Shown piece by piece: positions 47,079 to 58,935 of a stretch of 64,000 nt of DNA. The translations under genes and the position numbers were made by a program. The stretch is taken from assembly GCA_944990035.1 (NCBI GenBank), contig CALYLX010000104.1, positions 103,974-167,973 of the forward strand, written 5' to 3'. Under the pieces are notes generated by a model. It did not search any database. It was not told the DNA's origin and saw nothing but the letters and a program-made list of their open reading frames with translations. The DNA is from Clitopilus passeckerianus (lineage: Eukaryota > Basidiomycota > Agaricomycetes > Agaricales > Entolomataceae). Every line of letters starts with the position of its first letter. Within the stretch, counting starts at the first letter, position 1.

Positions 47079-48470
47079 CTAAACGAGGTCAATCCCCGCA
47101 AGGCTGCAGAAGCCCAGAGCAGCTGCGCTGAACAACGTCACAACCGCAAGCCGTCGGATAATCGTCTTAGCGGTGAGCTGCCTCAAACCATGCTTGCCCG
47201 CCTTTTCAAGTGCTTCGATGTCTTCTTCAGAGAGTTCTATTTTTTTATGAGTGATAGAAGCTGTGGGGATCTTAAAACATACCTATGTCGCCTGCTCTGA
47301 GATAACCCTCCAGTCTGGCCTTCTTTGAGCTGGTACTGCAATAAACCAGTAAACCGGAGCTCTCCTGCGGTAGTAAAACGGGTACATACGTGACAACTAC
47401 TGCCCCTTTGGATTTGACCCAGGCGAACAGGACCTGGTCCGTAGTAACGTCAAGCTTTTCAGCTATCTTGTACAGGGGTTTGTCCAAGGCCCCGCCGGGG
47501 TTCTGAGTGATTGGCCTGCGGAAATGGCGGTGCGTCAGAGGGGGACCAACAGACCGAAGAATACAGTAAACATACGCGAGACTACTATAAGCTTCAGCAA
47601 CGATGCCATGCTTGGCACCATATTCTACAATGGGCTTCTGACGGGCCCAGACATATGGATGAAGCAGAATCTGAGGCGAAGATGATACTTGAATATTCGC
47701 GTGAAACAGGGATAGGTGAACAAACCTGATTTGCGACAGGCTTGATTTTAGCGGAGGCCAGGAGGATTTCCAGCTCTGGGACGTCAAAGTTACTGACACC
47801 GATGCTCCTGAAACAAGCGAATGAGCAATGGGAAGGCAAGACGATTGATGATGTCCCACTTTGCCAGTCCTTGCTCCTTAACCTCCTCCATCTGCCTCCA
47901 TGCTGTCGGAATATCCGGCTTTGCAATACGAGGGTGATGGACTAGGTAGAGATCAACATAACTGACACCCAGCTAATTAAAGGTTAGTAGAGCAACTAAA
48001 ACTGGGTGACCTGAAACATACGTTCTTGAGGCTGTTTTGAATGGACGTGGGAATGTCCAATCCATCCAAGCCGGAGTACTTCGTGGTTATGAAGAGGTCT
48101 TTTCGAGCAAGTCCACTCTCGCGGATAGCTATTCCAGCTTCTTCCTCATTCCTGTATATCTGGGCCGTGTCTTCACAGTCCGAGGTGAATCCCGCGTTTC
48201 ATGGTCTGAAGCTCGGAACTAGTACTCACCAATGTGATTAAACCCGACAGAGATTGCTTGATCAACTTGGTCAATAGGACCTTGGCCATTTCCAATTTTC
48301 CAGGTGCCAAACCTGTATTTCAGACCTCAGTAGAGGAACCTCCTAAAGGTGTCTGGGACCTACGCAATGCTTGGAATGGCATGGCCTATCAGACTAGTTC
48401 AGAAACTAATTCTTGCTCTAACAAGATTGACCCTCGTACCATCGTTCAACTTAATATCTTCCCAAGGCAT
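47079..48470 (-). CDS. Aldo-keto reductase with C-terminal hydrophobic tail
   Basis: NAD(P)H-dependent oxidoreductase of the aldo-keto reductase superfamily. From ATG 48470: [53 protein letters not shown] (catalytic Asp and Tyr), [26 protein letters not shown] (catalytic Lys in TTK, His in VHH), [77 protein letters not shown]. The last ~20 residues before the stop at 47079 are hydrophobic ([20 protein letters not shown]) and could anchor the protein in a membrane, unusual for this normally soluble family. Exon joins near 48,290-48,400 are not fully resolved, so a small defect there cannot be excluded. Confidence 0.82.
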
Positions 48471-48866
48471 TTCAGGAGCGGTGAATCGCAAGAAGGTTGA
48501 GCCTGTAGTCGCTTTGAACTACCTTGAGAGTTGCTCGATGGTGCCATATGAGCCTCATTGACAGACATCGTGCTGACAAAGTTGCCGAAGCTAGATTGAT
48601 GGCCAACCGACTCGCATCTCCATTCGTCGTAACAAATCGCAATTGTTGCCATTGTTTCTGTAATATCATCGAGCCAAAATACTTGGGCCCACGGTTCAAT
48701 TAAAATTGGAAATTTAGCATCTGCCCTGAAGAAACCAGGCCCGAGACCCCAAAATTATGGACTGATATCAGCTGATGTCGATATTCAAGGACTAAATCTA
48801 TTGTTTCAACACTTTGAGGTTTCCTACCCAAGTTCCTACCCCTGCCTCAAGCATAACTTGAGCAGG
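48471..48866. other. Intergenic region between divergent genes
   Basis: About 400 bases shared as promoter space by the reductase (minus) and the F-box copy (plus). No gene seen. Confidence 0.55.
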
Positions 48867-50519
48867 ATGTCTTTCTCGATTCGGAGGCAATCATTGGCAG
48901 CCCTAACACCCCTCGAGCTACTCTCAAAGATATTTCTCTATAACAAAGGGGAACCATTTCTCTACCCACCAACCTGAAGAACGCATCTCAAGTCTGCAAA
49001 CGATGGCGAGATGCAGCTCTCTCGTGCCCCTTCCTCTGGCACGATGTCGCCGACTTTGGCAAACTTGGCAACAGAAGCTACCACAGGTGGGTTCAGCTAA
49101 TGCTGGACCGATCTGGTCTACTTCCTGTCGTCGCCGAAGTCAACTTTCCGAACCCGAATGATCCCAACGAGTACTGGCAGCAAACGCTACGTCCCTTCAG
49201 CCCTACACCAAACGTAGAACTATTATTTACGAACCTTCATCGAGTTGGTGGATTGAAGATTGCAGTGCAAGCCCAGGACTATGCCCCCGCGATCTCTTAT
49301 TTCGAGGAACAGCTACGCGGGAATGCACCTCATCTCAAGATTCTCAACTTCGAGCTCAATAAAGGTTGCTTCTACGGAGAAGACCCCGATCAAACACACA
49401 TGCTTGTTGTCCCTTTCCTTTCTAACGACAATCAGTTAGAAGAAGTCAAACTTTTCAACATGAAGTTCGGCATCGACGTCGCACGGCAATCGTTCTCCAG
49501 TTTGCTGAGGCTTGAAGTCAGCTTCAACGCCGAAAAGCCCTACACTCCTCCAACTACGACTAAGGAGTGGCTCGATATTCTCCGAGAAATGCCTAAGCTT
49601 CAGGAGTTAAGGCTCGACGATTGGATCAAAGGCGGCGCCAGAGTAGGCCCAAACGTTGAACCAGTCCACCTCCCTCACCTCGATTCGCTTGATCTCGATA
49701 GGCACATCGGAGAATGTGTGGATTTCTTGATGAATGTCAAGTTTCCTACTTCGGCCAACCTCTCTCTACGATGTCGAGGCGCAGAGCCGGGCGCTGATTG
49801 GCATGCTATCTCCACCTACCTCTCGACAAACCACAACTACGTTGCTCAAGAGAAACCGTTGACCAGGGTCGACGTAACCGTCGCCAACTCCACGTTCAAC
49901 GTTTATGTTCAGGGCGAGGGGGGTTTCTGTCTTCAACTTCAGCTGTGGACGCCGGACGAGGATGATTGGCATTTTCGCGCCTTCGATCCATCTCCAACAG
50001 TTTGGATGAAAGGGCTTGGGAACGCCGAGGAACTTCACGTGTCGCTTGACAGGGAGGAGGAGTATGACCAGGCCATTTTCCGTGCTATATTTGCGCCGTT
50101 TACTCGTACGGTGACTATATGGATAGATTGGCTCGCAGCCTTTCTCTCCGCTTTTGAGCCGGATCCGAATGCTAAAGATGAGATCGCAGGTCAGTTACCA
50201 GATTCCATTCTCTAACGTGGATTTTCTGAAACATTGGTCAGGGATTCTGCTTCCGGAGGTCGACACTGTATACTGCTTGAACCGTGACGATGGTCGGGAT
50301 CGAGCACTCTGGCCGAAAGTTCTCGACTTCGTTCAGAGAAGGAGAGATCAGACCTGTGATATTATTCTCTTGGGAATCGACGTGGAGGACCCGCTCCCTG
50401 AGGGGTATCATGAATATGTCAAGACTTTAGAGAAATTTGAGGTGGCCGTTTCCAATATGAGCCAAATTATTAACGACCCTGAAGAGCAAAAGCGTTCTCG
50501 GAAGGCTTTAATGGAATAA
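48867..50519 (+). pseudogene. Frameshifted paralogue of the F-box gene at 20.5-22.4 kb
   Basis: ATG 48867 opens MSFSIRRQSLAALTPLELL and SKIFLYNKGEPFLYPPT and meets TGA at 48,954-48,956. One base away, the frame LKNASQVCKRWRDAALSCPFLWHDV continues the F-box and runs open to the intron at about 50,190, which joins to the C-terminal exon GILLPEVDTVYCLNRDDG and on to the stop at 50519. Relative to the paralogue (IFLHNKE...NASQVCRHWRATALSNPILWADM) a segment is missing where the shift occurs, so a deletion is likely. Translation from a downstream Met (49100) would lack the F-box. Probably a recently broken gene; a sequencing error is the alternative. Confidence 0.7.
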
Positions 50520-51130
50520 ATCCAAACTGTCACGTATTACGACTAGCTAACCATCTTTCTTAGCTTAACTCCCAATATTACCTCTTTGTGGGTCTACAAC
50601 GACTGCCTTACCTCGCCCACTATGTGAGTGTGTTTCAGGACACGGCAATGATTGTTCGCACCTTTTTTTGCCTCGTATGACGCGGACCCCATCGCTACTT
50701 TGCTGTCACTGCTTTACTCATCTCCCGACATCCTGTCCGGGATTATCGATGGCCGGAGGGTGACACCCCTTGGAATGTTGACCGACTCAGATAAGGCTTT
50801 ACTTGGTTGGGATCCATGCAATATTCACCCACCCGTATAAGGGCGTGAAATCGTCGGGAAACATGCCGCCTGTCATCAAGAATAAACACCATCACCTCTG
50901 TTGCCAAGGTCCGTTGGGATGGATCAAGGACGGAGTTAAGACGCGCCGGCCTGAGCGCGAGGTGGCGCAATTCCCATGCCTGTCCACACGTGATTCAGAC
51001 GCGCTGCACGTGCCCCCTGCTTATGGTAATCAACAGAGTTGGAGGTTGGAAATCGATTTTCGGAATCTGAACGCGTCTTGTTTTCCCGCCGCTATCTGCC
51101 CTTCTACCAGCGTCCCCCTATCCTTCAACA
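50520..51130. other. Intergenic region
   Basis: About 600 bases without a gene; the right end is the promoter of the chromatin-type gene. Confidence 0.55.
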
Positions 51131-51883
51131 ATGCCCAGGAAAGCTGCCGCAAAGCCTGATGCGGGCGCAACAGAATCTACCGAGCCTCGTCGCTCGTCAA
51201 GAATCAAAGATCAACCCAAACCAGAACCCGTAGTCAAGAAAGCCGCTGCTAAGCCTAAGTCGAAGAAAGCCGACAAGGAAAAAGAGGAAAAGGCTGCAGG
51301 CGGCGAAGCAGCAGAGAAACCCAAATCTTCAGCTGGAAAGAAGCGCAAGCAACCTGAAGAAGCTAATGGCGCTGCTGAAGCTGCTGAGGAGGGCACCGCT
51401 GAACCTGCCGCGAAGAAGGTGAGTGCCATTCTGGTTGCGGACCATGGGCGCTACTCACGCAAACTACAGGCTAAACCAGCATCCAAAGCTACCAAGCCTG
51501 CTTCTAAGGCTGCTGAAAAACCGGCGTCTAAGGCTGCGAAACCAGCTTCAAAGGCATCCGCCAAACCCGCTTCCAAGGCTGCTGCCGCTAAGCCAGCATC
51601 TCGCGCTGAATCTGCGAAACCATCATCTCGCGCAGGCTCTAAGAAGCCCGCTTCCAAGGCAAGTAACCTTATCGGGTCTATGTCAATTACCTCACAAATT
51701 AACCTTCTCGTTAGGTGGAGGGACAGGCGCCTGCCGCACCTGCCGCCGCCGCTCAAGAGTCCATTGCAGAGGAACCTGAGGCTGAAGCTGCGGCCGCTGC
51801 TCCCGCAGCAGAGGAATCTGCCACTACAGTAAGTCGCATCCTTTTCGTCAGGATGCATCATGTTAATTTTTCGCCAGGCATAA
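51131..51883 (+). CDS. Small Ala/Lys/Pro-rich basic protein, HMGN/chromatin-like
   Basis: Exons 51131-51418, 51470-51658, 51715-51828 and 51878-51883 give 198 residues. Start MPRKAAAKPDAG, then EPRRSSRIKDQPKPEP, a motif widely seen in small fungal chromatin-type proteins resembling vertebrate HMGN. Lys/Ala-rich stretches, repeats of KPASKA (about 10 copies) and an acidic Ala/Glu tail follow. Such composition suggests a disordered, nucleic-acid- or nucleosome-binding nuclear protein; this is inference. The second intron is best read as GC-AG: the alternative GT donor two bases later would shift frame and lose the acidic tail. The last exon codes a single residue before the stop. Confidence 0.7.
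51659..51714 (+). other. Probable GC-AG intron
   Basis: The donor reads AAG|GCAAGT and the acceptor CGTTAG, 56 bases apart. With these ends the phase is 0 and the acidic third exon is read in frame to its own donor. With GTAACC as donor the frame runs into a Cys/Arg-rich sequence and an early stop. Confidence 0.55.
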
Positions 51884-52620
51884 ATATTTAACCCACGATA
51901 TCTGTCTCTGTCCAGGCAGGAAATTACGACATCCAAAGTGTATCCCAGTACCATATTTCTCATGGAAGCATGAGAACTTGTCTCTATAAACTCGTCGTCG
52001 TGCTATCGCTGTTTGCTTTCCGAGTCATTCCATCTTTCCCCCTATCCTACTGTACACGTGTACTCTCTGTTATATGTTTGTACAACACTCTTACCCTCTC
52101 CTACCTCTATTCCCGCTTTCTCTATTTTATTGACCGGTGGTTGAGCTTTTTCTCGTCTGTTTACGCTTCCACCCCGGAATTCTCCACCACCTGGCGAGGC
52201 CACCTTGATCATCTCCGTAATTTGTTGTCTGTTTAGTCGCTAGGTTTATCTCTGTATGTTGGTTCTGGTGTGTGTACGTAGTTAATTGCTCTTGATTAAA
52301 TATGTATCTATCTGTTCCCGACCCAAAGAATTTGCGTGGTGGCTGTCTTAGGAAATGTGGGACCGATAGAAATCGAGCAGCACTCGAGTTTATGCAACAC
52401 TACAATTACAGCTTTCGACATTCAAGTATAGGAATAGGCACTAAGTAAGGTAGCGCAGAAAGTAATTATAAATTGTCATGAATGAAGAACGCCTCTAAAA
52501 TGTCTGGAAGATAAAGCAAAGTCTGAATCTGGAAAAATTGGCGGTCCGAGCAAATGTACGTGCGAAAGATATGGAGCAGAATGGGTAAAAGCGCCTATAA
52601 GTGAGGTCCAGCGGCCGATA
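51884..52620. other. Intergenic region between convergent genes
   Basis: T/C-rich 3' flank after 51,883. An 88-codon frame at 51,970-52,236 is pyrimidine-driven and not considered coding. No other feature. Confidence 0.5.
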
Positions 52621-55600
52621 CTACAAAAGTCGCTCTTTGGCAGAAACGGTCCGTATCCAAATTTCTCCCGGTCGGCTGCAAGAGAGGCACAATTAGTGTA
52701 AGTCGGTGAAGGCCCATAGGTGAAAACGCACCTCTTTTCTCTCATTATACGATAAACCATCTTTCTATCCTGTTCTGCTGGCAAACCCTTGCTTCCGTGA
52801 TGATGGTGTGGACGGGGCGGGAAAGCACCAGGACCACACCTTTCTTGCAAATCGGCCAGCGATTCGTTTGTTCCTTCGGTTTCTAAAACGATGGTACCAT
52901 ACCAACCAGGATCCACAAACAAGCTGGTCCCTGGAATTGGCACTCTGGTTGTACCCTGATGGGGGCTACCTCTGTGGCTATAGGAGTTGGGAGCTCTCCC
53001 ATTCCGCGGGACGGGACGGATTTGGAAGGATGAACGATGAACCCAGCGAACAACGTTATGATGAGCGCCTTGTGGACTGGAAACAGGTCAGCTGCGATGT
53101 CAAAGCGAGAAAACTATACACATACGTCTCGGTCCTCACTCGGTCTTGGAGAAGTTGTAGGTTCGCAGCAATCTCCTCGCCCCAAGGTCGAATATCGATA
53201 TGAGCTATCGGGTTTGAGGAGCCAGGGCCACTACGAATGACGCGGTGGAAGTAGGAGGGCGGGAAGCCAAGTGTCGGAAGGTATTTAGGCAGGTCTCCAG
53301 CGGCAGCGTATGTGTAGTCCAAATCCTGAAAGCGCGAGAGGTTAGCCTAACCGGAATTGGAGATGAGGAAAAAACGCACGATAAGGTAGGTCCCGTCCCA
53401 AACCAAACGACCAACGTTGCCTTCGTCACCAACAGCCACGTCCCATACAACATCGCCTATTCGCATCAAATGCAAGACACCCGCTTTCTTAAGCTCAGCC
53501 TCACACTCTAGTACACTCTTGTCGGACAGCCAGTCACCATCCGGTGAAGGTACGAATACACGGAGCAGAGGAGCCCTCCGGAGTCGGAATAATGGAGACT
53601 GGAAGGTTCCTGACGTGACGATAGCGGATCTCTGGGGTTGAGACGGGTCACGGTGTCCATGGTTCGAATGCGAAAGCGAGGAGTACGTGGGTGAGGGAGC
53701 TCTGCTTCCTGGACGAGAGCCGCTATTTCGTCCATTCCGTCGGGCAATGCTGGCTTCCTTCTCTGCTTGGGCTCTTAGGCGAAGCACTACCCGAGTGTAT
53801 GCGCGTGTGGCAGCCGACAGGTTGGCCACGGTCTCGTCGAGGGACTGATCGCGATGTGAGGGGTGAACCCCTAAGGAGTGGATGTAGAGGGCTGCGACTC
53901 GTGCATATTCGTGCGTAGGGGTGGAAACTCCGCGCATATAGTCATTGAGATCCTGGGAGATATGATAATCAGCATATAGTGGGGAGTAAGAAAGTACAAT
54001 GATTGACATACCTGCAGCGATAACGAGAGAGGCTCAGGATCATTGAAAGTCCACCTGCTATATCCGACAGTCCGCAAGAACTGCTCAAGGACAGCTTCAC
54101 GTAGTTCAGGGTTTGACACTACGCGGAATCGGATCTCCCTGGACAGGCTCAAGAGCATGCACCAGTCATAGAAGGAGAAAAACGGCAGAAGGTTTGAAAG
54201 CAGTGCAGGTTCAGCCAGGAACTCAGTCAAGCGGTCCTTGCCATCATTCGGGATCTCCTCAACGGTGGGCAAGCGCTCGCCTTCATCTTCACCCATTTCT
54301 CCTTGGTTGTCTACGCCCGTCATCGGCTCTGACGGACCAATGTTTTGCGAGAGTCGAGGAGATGGAGACTCGGAAATTAAATGGAACCCGTCTGCATCGG
54401 ATTCGACACCCAGGAAGTTTCCTCGACCATCTTTCGAGAATGGGGAAAGCATCTTCACCCCGTCTGATTTTGCGAAAGGGTCGTCGTAAAGAGGAACACC
54501 AAGCGGATCCCTGTCAACCGAGAGCTTCTCGGGGGGTGGTGGTGGTGGCGAAACCATTGCCTGAGGTGGAGGGCCAGGAGTAACAGAGACCATGGGCGGA
54601 GGAGGTTGGTGGTGTTGATGATGATGCTGCTTCACCAAATGATTATGATGAGGGGGCTGAGGCCTTTGCTGAAACTGAGGTTGGGGCTGGGGTAGGAGCT
54701 GAGGAAGCTGAGGCTGCGGTTGAGATTTATCATGCCCACTACCGGGTCGCTTGTCCCCGCTACCAGGTCGTTTCTGCGACCGAATAGAAGCCACATCGCT
54801 ACCTGGCGGTGGCTTCTTGCTCAGGCGTCTACCTTTCGTAGGTGACGCACGGTGAGGTTCTGGTGACATCCTCAGTTGCGCTGCAGCATCTCGCGGAGGC
54901 GAGTAGGATGGTCTGGGACCATGTGGGGGTTGGGGGAGTGGGTGCTGAGCTTGTTGGAATGACTGTGGGGGAGGTAGGTTATTTTGCGGAGGAGGGGAAT
55001 AGGCTGATTGAGGACCATAACCAGGACCAGGTTGGGGTTGAGGTGGTAGAGGTCCTCTATTGTTCTGCCTCATGGACCCATTGGAACGAGCGGGAGGAAT
55101 CTGTTGGTATTGCTTATTTGGAGGGGTCTGATATGGCTGGGGTGGGCCACGTCCAGGTTGATTCAGAGAATTTTGACGGCTTGGGTATGGACCATCAGCC
55201 GGTTGGGGAGGTCGGTAAGACTGCGGTGGTGGCTGCTGCTGGTGGAATTGATTGTGATTCTGAAAATGGGGAGGAGGCTGCTGCTGAGGCACGTTGTTCC
55301 GTGCATTCATCGGTTCAACCGGCGGTCGATCGGAAGGACGGAAGGACGCTGCTGGTGGCGGCCGGTTCTCTGGTTCTGGATCCACAGATGCCATCGCTGC
55401 GAAGATGAGAGGCTTGCCTCTCCCCGAGAATTGACCTGGGTCGAGGGATTGTCGCATACTTGGAGATTTTCGCGGTAGAGGCGGTGAAACAGGAGGTGAT
55501 GGTTGCTGGGTGATGTTAGGCTGGGGAAGAGGAGGGGTAGAAATGTCTTCTGTGCGTATGTCCTTGTACACCGAGGAACGGATGGACTGTGCGCCCAGCG

Positions 55601-57186
55601 AGCTGGTTGAGGCACCCATGATTTGCGATGGTGAGGTCAAACGAGAGACATCCGGGGTCGATGACGAGGGCAGCTGTTTTTCTCTAGAACCAGCCTAAAG
55701 TAAAACGAGAAGTGCAATTAGATCGATGTGATACCGTCATTCATATATAACACGCACCGGAGTCCATTCACCGTTGAAGGATGGCGTCTCCTGCGCTCGA
55801 GTTAATCTCCGATTAGAATCGGGTGAGTTGGAGGGGCTTGGCAGAAGAGTATGGTTTGGATCCTGTTGTTAAAATAGGACCATCAGTATACAGTTACGGA
55901 GGCAAATGAGAGTGGACTAGGAGAAGAGGGCACGAGGACGACACGGTACTTCGAGTGCCTGACTAGTGGCACGCTCGTGGCCTATCGAGGAGATAAGAAC
56001 ACGAGGGATGCTTTCTCGGCGGAGGGATCGCGTCATAGCGATCAAAATAGATCCAGAGGAATTTGTATTCCATCAATGAAGAAGCAAAAATGTGGATTTA
56101 CCTTCACAGTGCGCTCAGGTGCTTGGGGTGGCTGCATGTAGGTGCTAGTTGGACGAGATCTTGACATAGAAGCATTGGGTTTTATCGGTGGAGGTGATGC
56201 AGGTTGTTGGGAGCCGAATTCATCTTCCATTGGATTGGCACTACGTATGTTGGCAACGTTGCCGTTAGCTTGAACGGGGTTTATCCGTTTTCCATTATTA
56301 GTGTCCGTGAGTAAGTCATGACGTGAGGGATCACTGAGTTTCTCCAATGTCTGTTTGCCGGCATTTGGGGAGTGGCCGTTGGTATGGGAAGTAGGAAATT
56401 CATTGGGGAGGCGTTCTGAAGGCCAAGAGCTCTCCACTATGAGCGGTTTCGTGGGAGCAGCGTTTCCAGGTGAAGACGCCGCCAACGGAGGTGACGGGAA
56501 GGAATTTTGAAGGGGATTTCTTTTGTTCATGGAAGGAGGGTTGGAACTGGGGGGTGATCCTTGAAGAACATTTGGGTCGTCGCCCGCGATGACACTCCAT
56601 AAATGTGCATATTCTCCACCTAGAGCTAGATCAGGGGAAGCGGAGCGAGCTTGCACCGGTGGTGGTACTAATGTTGATGCGGGTATAGGCTTCGGCGCTG
56701 GAACAGGCTCAGCGGGAAGAGGAAGAGGCTTGTCAATGCCAACATGGGAAATCGGCCGTGCACGAGGTTGGGGGTGAGGTTGGGGGTACGAAGCACGAGG
56801 CTGCGGAGGAAGCTCTCTTGCAGCAGGTAAGGGCTTGTAAAGTAGCATGAGTTGGAGATCATGAAAGTAAAGATGTGATTCTATCGTACCTTATGGTCGA
56901 CAGTATCACGGCGGACCTGGCCATTTATAGGCATCCCGTTAGAGATTCCCCTTGTACTGTGACTTCGATGTTGTCCAACCGGTGGGACATCTCTCCGGGG
57001 ATTACTCGATAGCATCATAGGCCCAGAAACGACAGCTTTCTGTGGCTCAGCATGGTGCGAAGTCGTAGCGAACCTGGCAAACAAAGGCGTTGAAGTTGGC
57101 GATGAAGAGGTACTAGCAGCAGTCACAACGGGCCGGGTGTTCGTAGGGGGCTCCTGCTTGCTCTTTTTCCGAAGGAATCCAGCCAT
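52621..57186 (-). CDS. Large Pro/Gln-rich conserved basidiomycete protein, unknown role
   Basis: ATG 57186 (MAGFLRKKSKQEPP). About 1,350 residues over about eight exons. The first ~850 residues are Pro/Ser/Gln/His-rich and disordered, with short conserved islands such as EYAHLWSVIAGDDPNVL. A folded C-terminal part begins with LTEFLAEPALLSNLLPFFSFYDWCMLLSLSREIR, F-box-like in shape, then FLRTVGYSRW, DLNDYMRGVSTPTHEYARVAALYIHSL, LRVFVPSPDGDWLSDKSVLECEAELKKAGV, LVWDGTYL, DLDYTYAAAGDLPKYLPTLGFPPSYFHRVIR, VPIPGTSLFVDPGWYGTIVLE, LQERCGPGAFPPRP. The last exon ends WIRTVSAKERLL at 52621-52623. The ~240-base intron at about 55,865-56,100 is much longer than others and may hide an exon. I recognise it only as a conserved fungal protein of unknown function. 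Confidence 0.75.
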
Positions 57187-58290
57187 CGTGAGCAGCTATA
57201 TTGAAGGTAAGTCCCCCTTGTAGCGAACTGTGCTGTTGGATTTGCTGAAGCGAATTCGACTGCGTGCGGTCGTTGGTAACCTTAGGGCCGAGCCAAAGCT
57301 CGTGGGTGAAGGTGACCATCCATGATTACGTAATTTATTTGAAAATTGCGATAATTAGGAACGTGAATCAATTCAGGGCAGCAAGTGTTGTTTCCATTTC
57401 GGCTAAGCGACGGATACACAATTAACTTTGACCGACTGCATGCAAACATCGCATTGTGTTCAACAGTTATGGCTCCTGTCATGGCGAACCTGAGCCTCTG
57501 GCCATTCAATCGCGGAATGAACGAGATCCTGCAGTAAACGTTGGGAGAAAATGCGTGAGGCGTCGGACGGGAGAAATATTGCGGCGCATCTAGCAGCAAG
57601 GAATAAGAGGGCTCGCGCCGATCGATGGAAAAGGTTATGGCAACTCTTTGCATTTGATCGGATCGAATACTGAATATTGTATATTGTATATTGAAGCCTA
57701 ACGAGCTCCATGACTACATGACAGCGGTACAACGAACCGCTTTGTTTCAAAAAACAACACAGAATAAACGACGGCGGATTTCCTTCAGATATATTTCTCG
57801 ACTTCTAAAGAAACGCCAATTGGCAATCTTCGGACAATCCAGAAAAAGAAAGAAGGGAGTCCCCCGACGACACGAGCCAGTGGTACTATGGCAAGGTCAT
57901 CGCGCCATGTGTTGCAAGCAGAGCGCAAGGCAAGGGCGGCAAAAATAAGATAACCAATACAGAAGCGGGTACGCCTCGATAATAGTGGTTAAACTATCAA
58001 GAACAGATACTACACTTGATCTAAGCCATAAGGCCAGAGTGGTAAGGAGCATTGGACTTCGCAAGCGCGTAGTTATAAATACCTGCACTGACCACTCTGA
58101 GGACTCGGGATGACCGACGATGACTGGGTGACCACGTCTCCGAGATCTGCAAATCAAAATGCAGTGTAGTTTCCAAATCAGGCAAATTTCGGGATCTGCC
58201 GACCTCTCTCTGCTTCGTTCAACGACGAGGACCGCCCTCGCGGCGGGCTTTACCATTCGCATCACCAGCATCGGCGTTGGGCTGGCAAGG
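57187..58290. other. Intergenic region between divergent genes
   Basis: 1.1 kb of promoter space for two divergent genes; short frames only. It contains one small TATATTG-type repeat near 57,680. Confidence 0.55.
57674..57693 (+). repeat. Short AT-rich tandem repeat
   Basis: Three imperfect units of ATATTGT in a row. A minor microsatellite with no evident role. Confidence 0.4.
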
Positions 58291-58935
58291 ATGGAGGACA
58301 CGCTAGATCAGTCACCGGACACTCCCCCCTCCAGCGGTCCCCTAATTGAAACAGACCAGGAACTTGAGCCGAACGTCCTTTATGCCATCCTCACCTATCG
58401 CGGAGATCTAGCAACGTGGGACTGGGCATTCTACGTATCGAACCCCGACATTAAGCCCATCGGTTCCAAAGGTACCCTGTTCCACGTTGTTATTGCCTCC
58501 GATGCTTCAGACGACTGGAAACTCGAGGTTAAATCGTGTCCCATCATTACTTCCCCACTCGTAGTTGCAATCATCCGGCTATGCGATTTGGGCGTGTTGG
58601 GGTCGTATGAGGAGGTGGTTGGGCCAGACAGCTTGCTGTTGATGATGAATACGGTAAAAATTCCCCCGAAAGGTGCTGCTGCCTTGAATGGAAGACCACC
58701 CGAGTTCAGCTCCCGGACATGGTTCCTGGATGCCGTTTGCGTGCTGCACGATTGCTGCGTCGTGAACTGCGACGATGTTTGGCTGCTGGAGAGGGAGATC
58801 CGTAATTTTGGGTTCAAGGCAATGGATGGTTATTTGCAGAATAAAGGTGAGTCTGTACTGAGTGTACATGCCCCAGATCTGTGTTAACCCGGTCTTATAG
58901 GATGGACTTCATACGTATCAGAACGATGCTCCTGA
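58291..58935 (+). CDS. Uncharacterised fungal protein (WDWAFYV family)
   Basis: Exons 58291-58846 and 58901-58935 give 196 residues. MEDTLDQSP opens a short acidic N-terminus, followed by VLYAILTYRGDLATWDWAFYV, GSKGTLFHVV, DDWKLEVKSC, RLCDLGVLGSYEEV, RTWFLDAVCVLH, LEREIRNFGFKAMDGYL and a short last exon. The layout (a strand-rich domain reading Trp-Asp-Trp-Ala, a Gly-Thr-x-x-His segment, a Trp-x-x-x-Ala helix near the end) recalls a family of small fungal unknowns similar to DUF6914; that link is from memory and uncertain. The frame is open upstream to 58159, but the ATG at 58291 fits the domain better. No signal or membrane segment. Intact. Confidence 0.68.

Noticed and set aside
51970..52236. 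Hydrophobic 88-codon frame, possibly a membrane protein
   Set aside because: Its Leu/Ser/Phe/Tyr content follows from a T/C-rich 3' flank, and the upstream gene closes properly at 51,883.
54113..55698. Plus-strand frames up to 188 codons
   Set aside because: Antisense shadows of the Pro/Gln-rich gene at 52,621-57,186; no splice or motif support.
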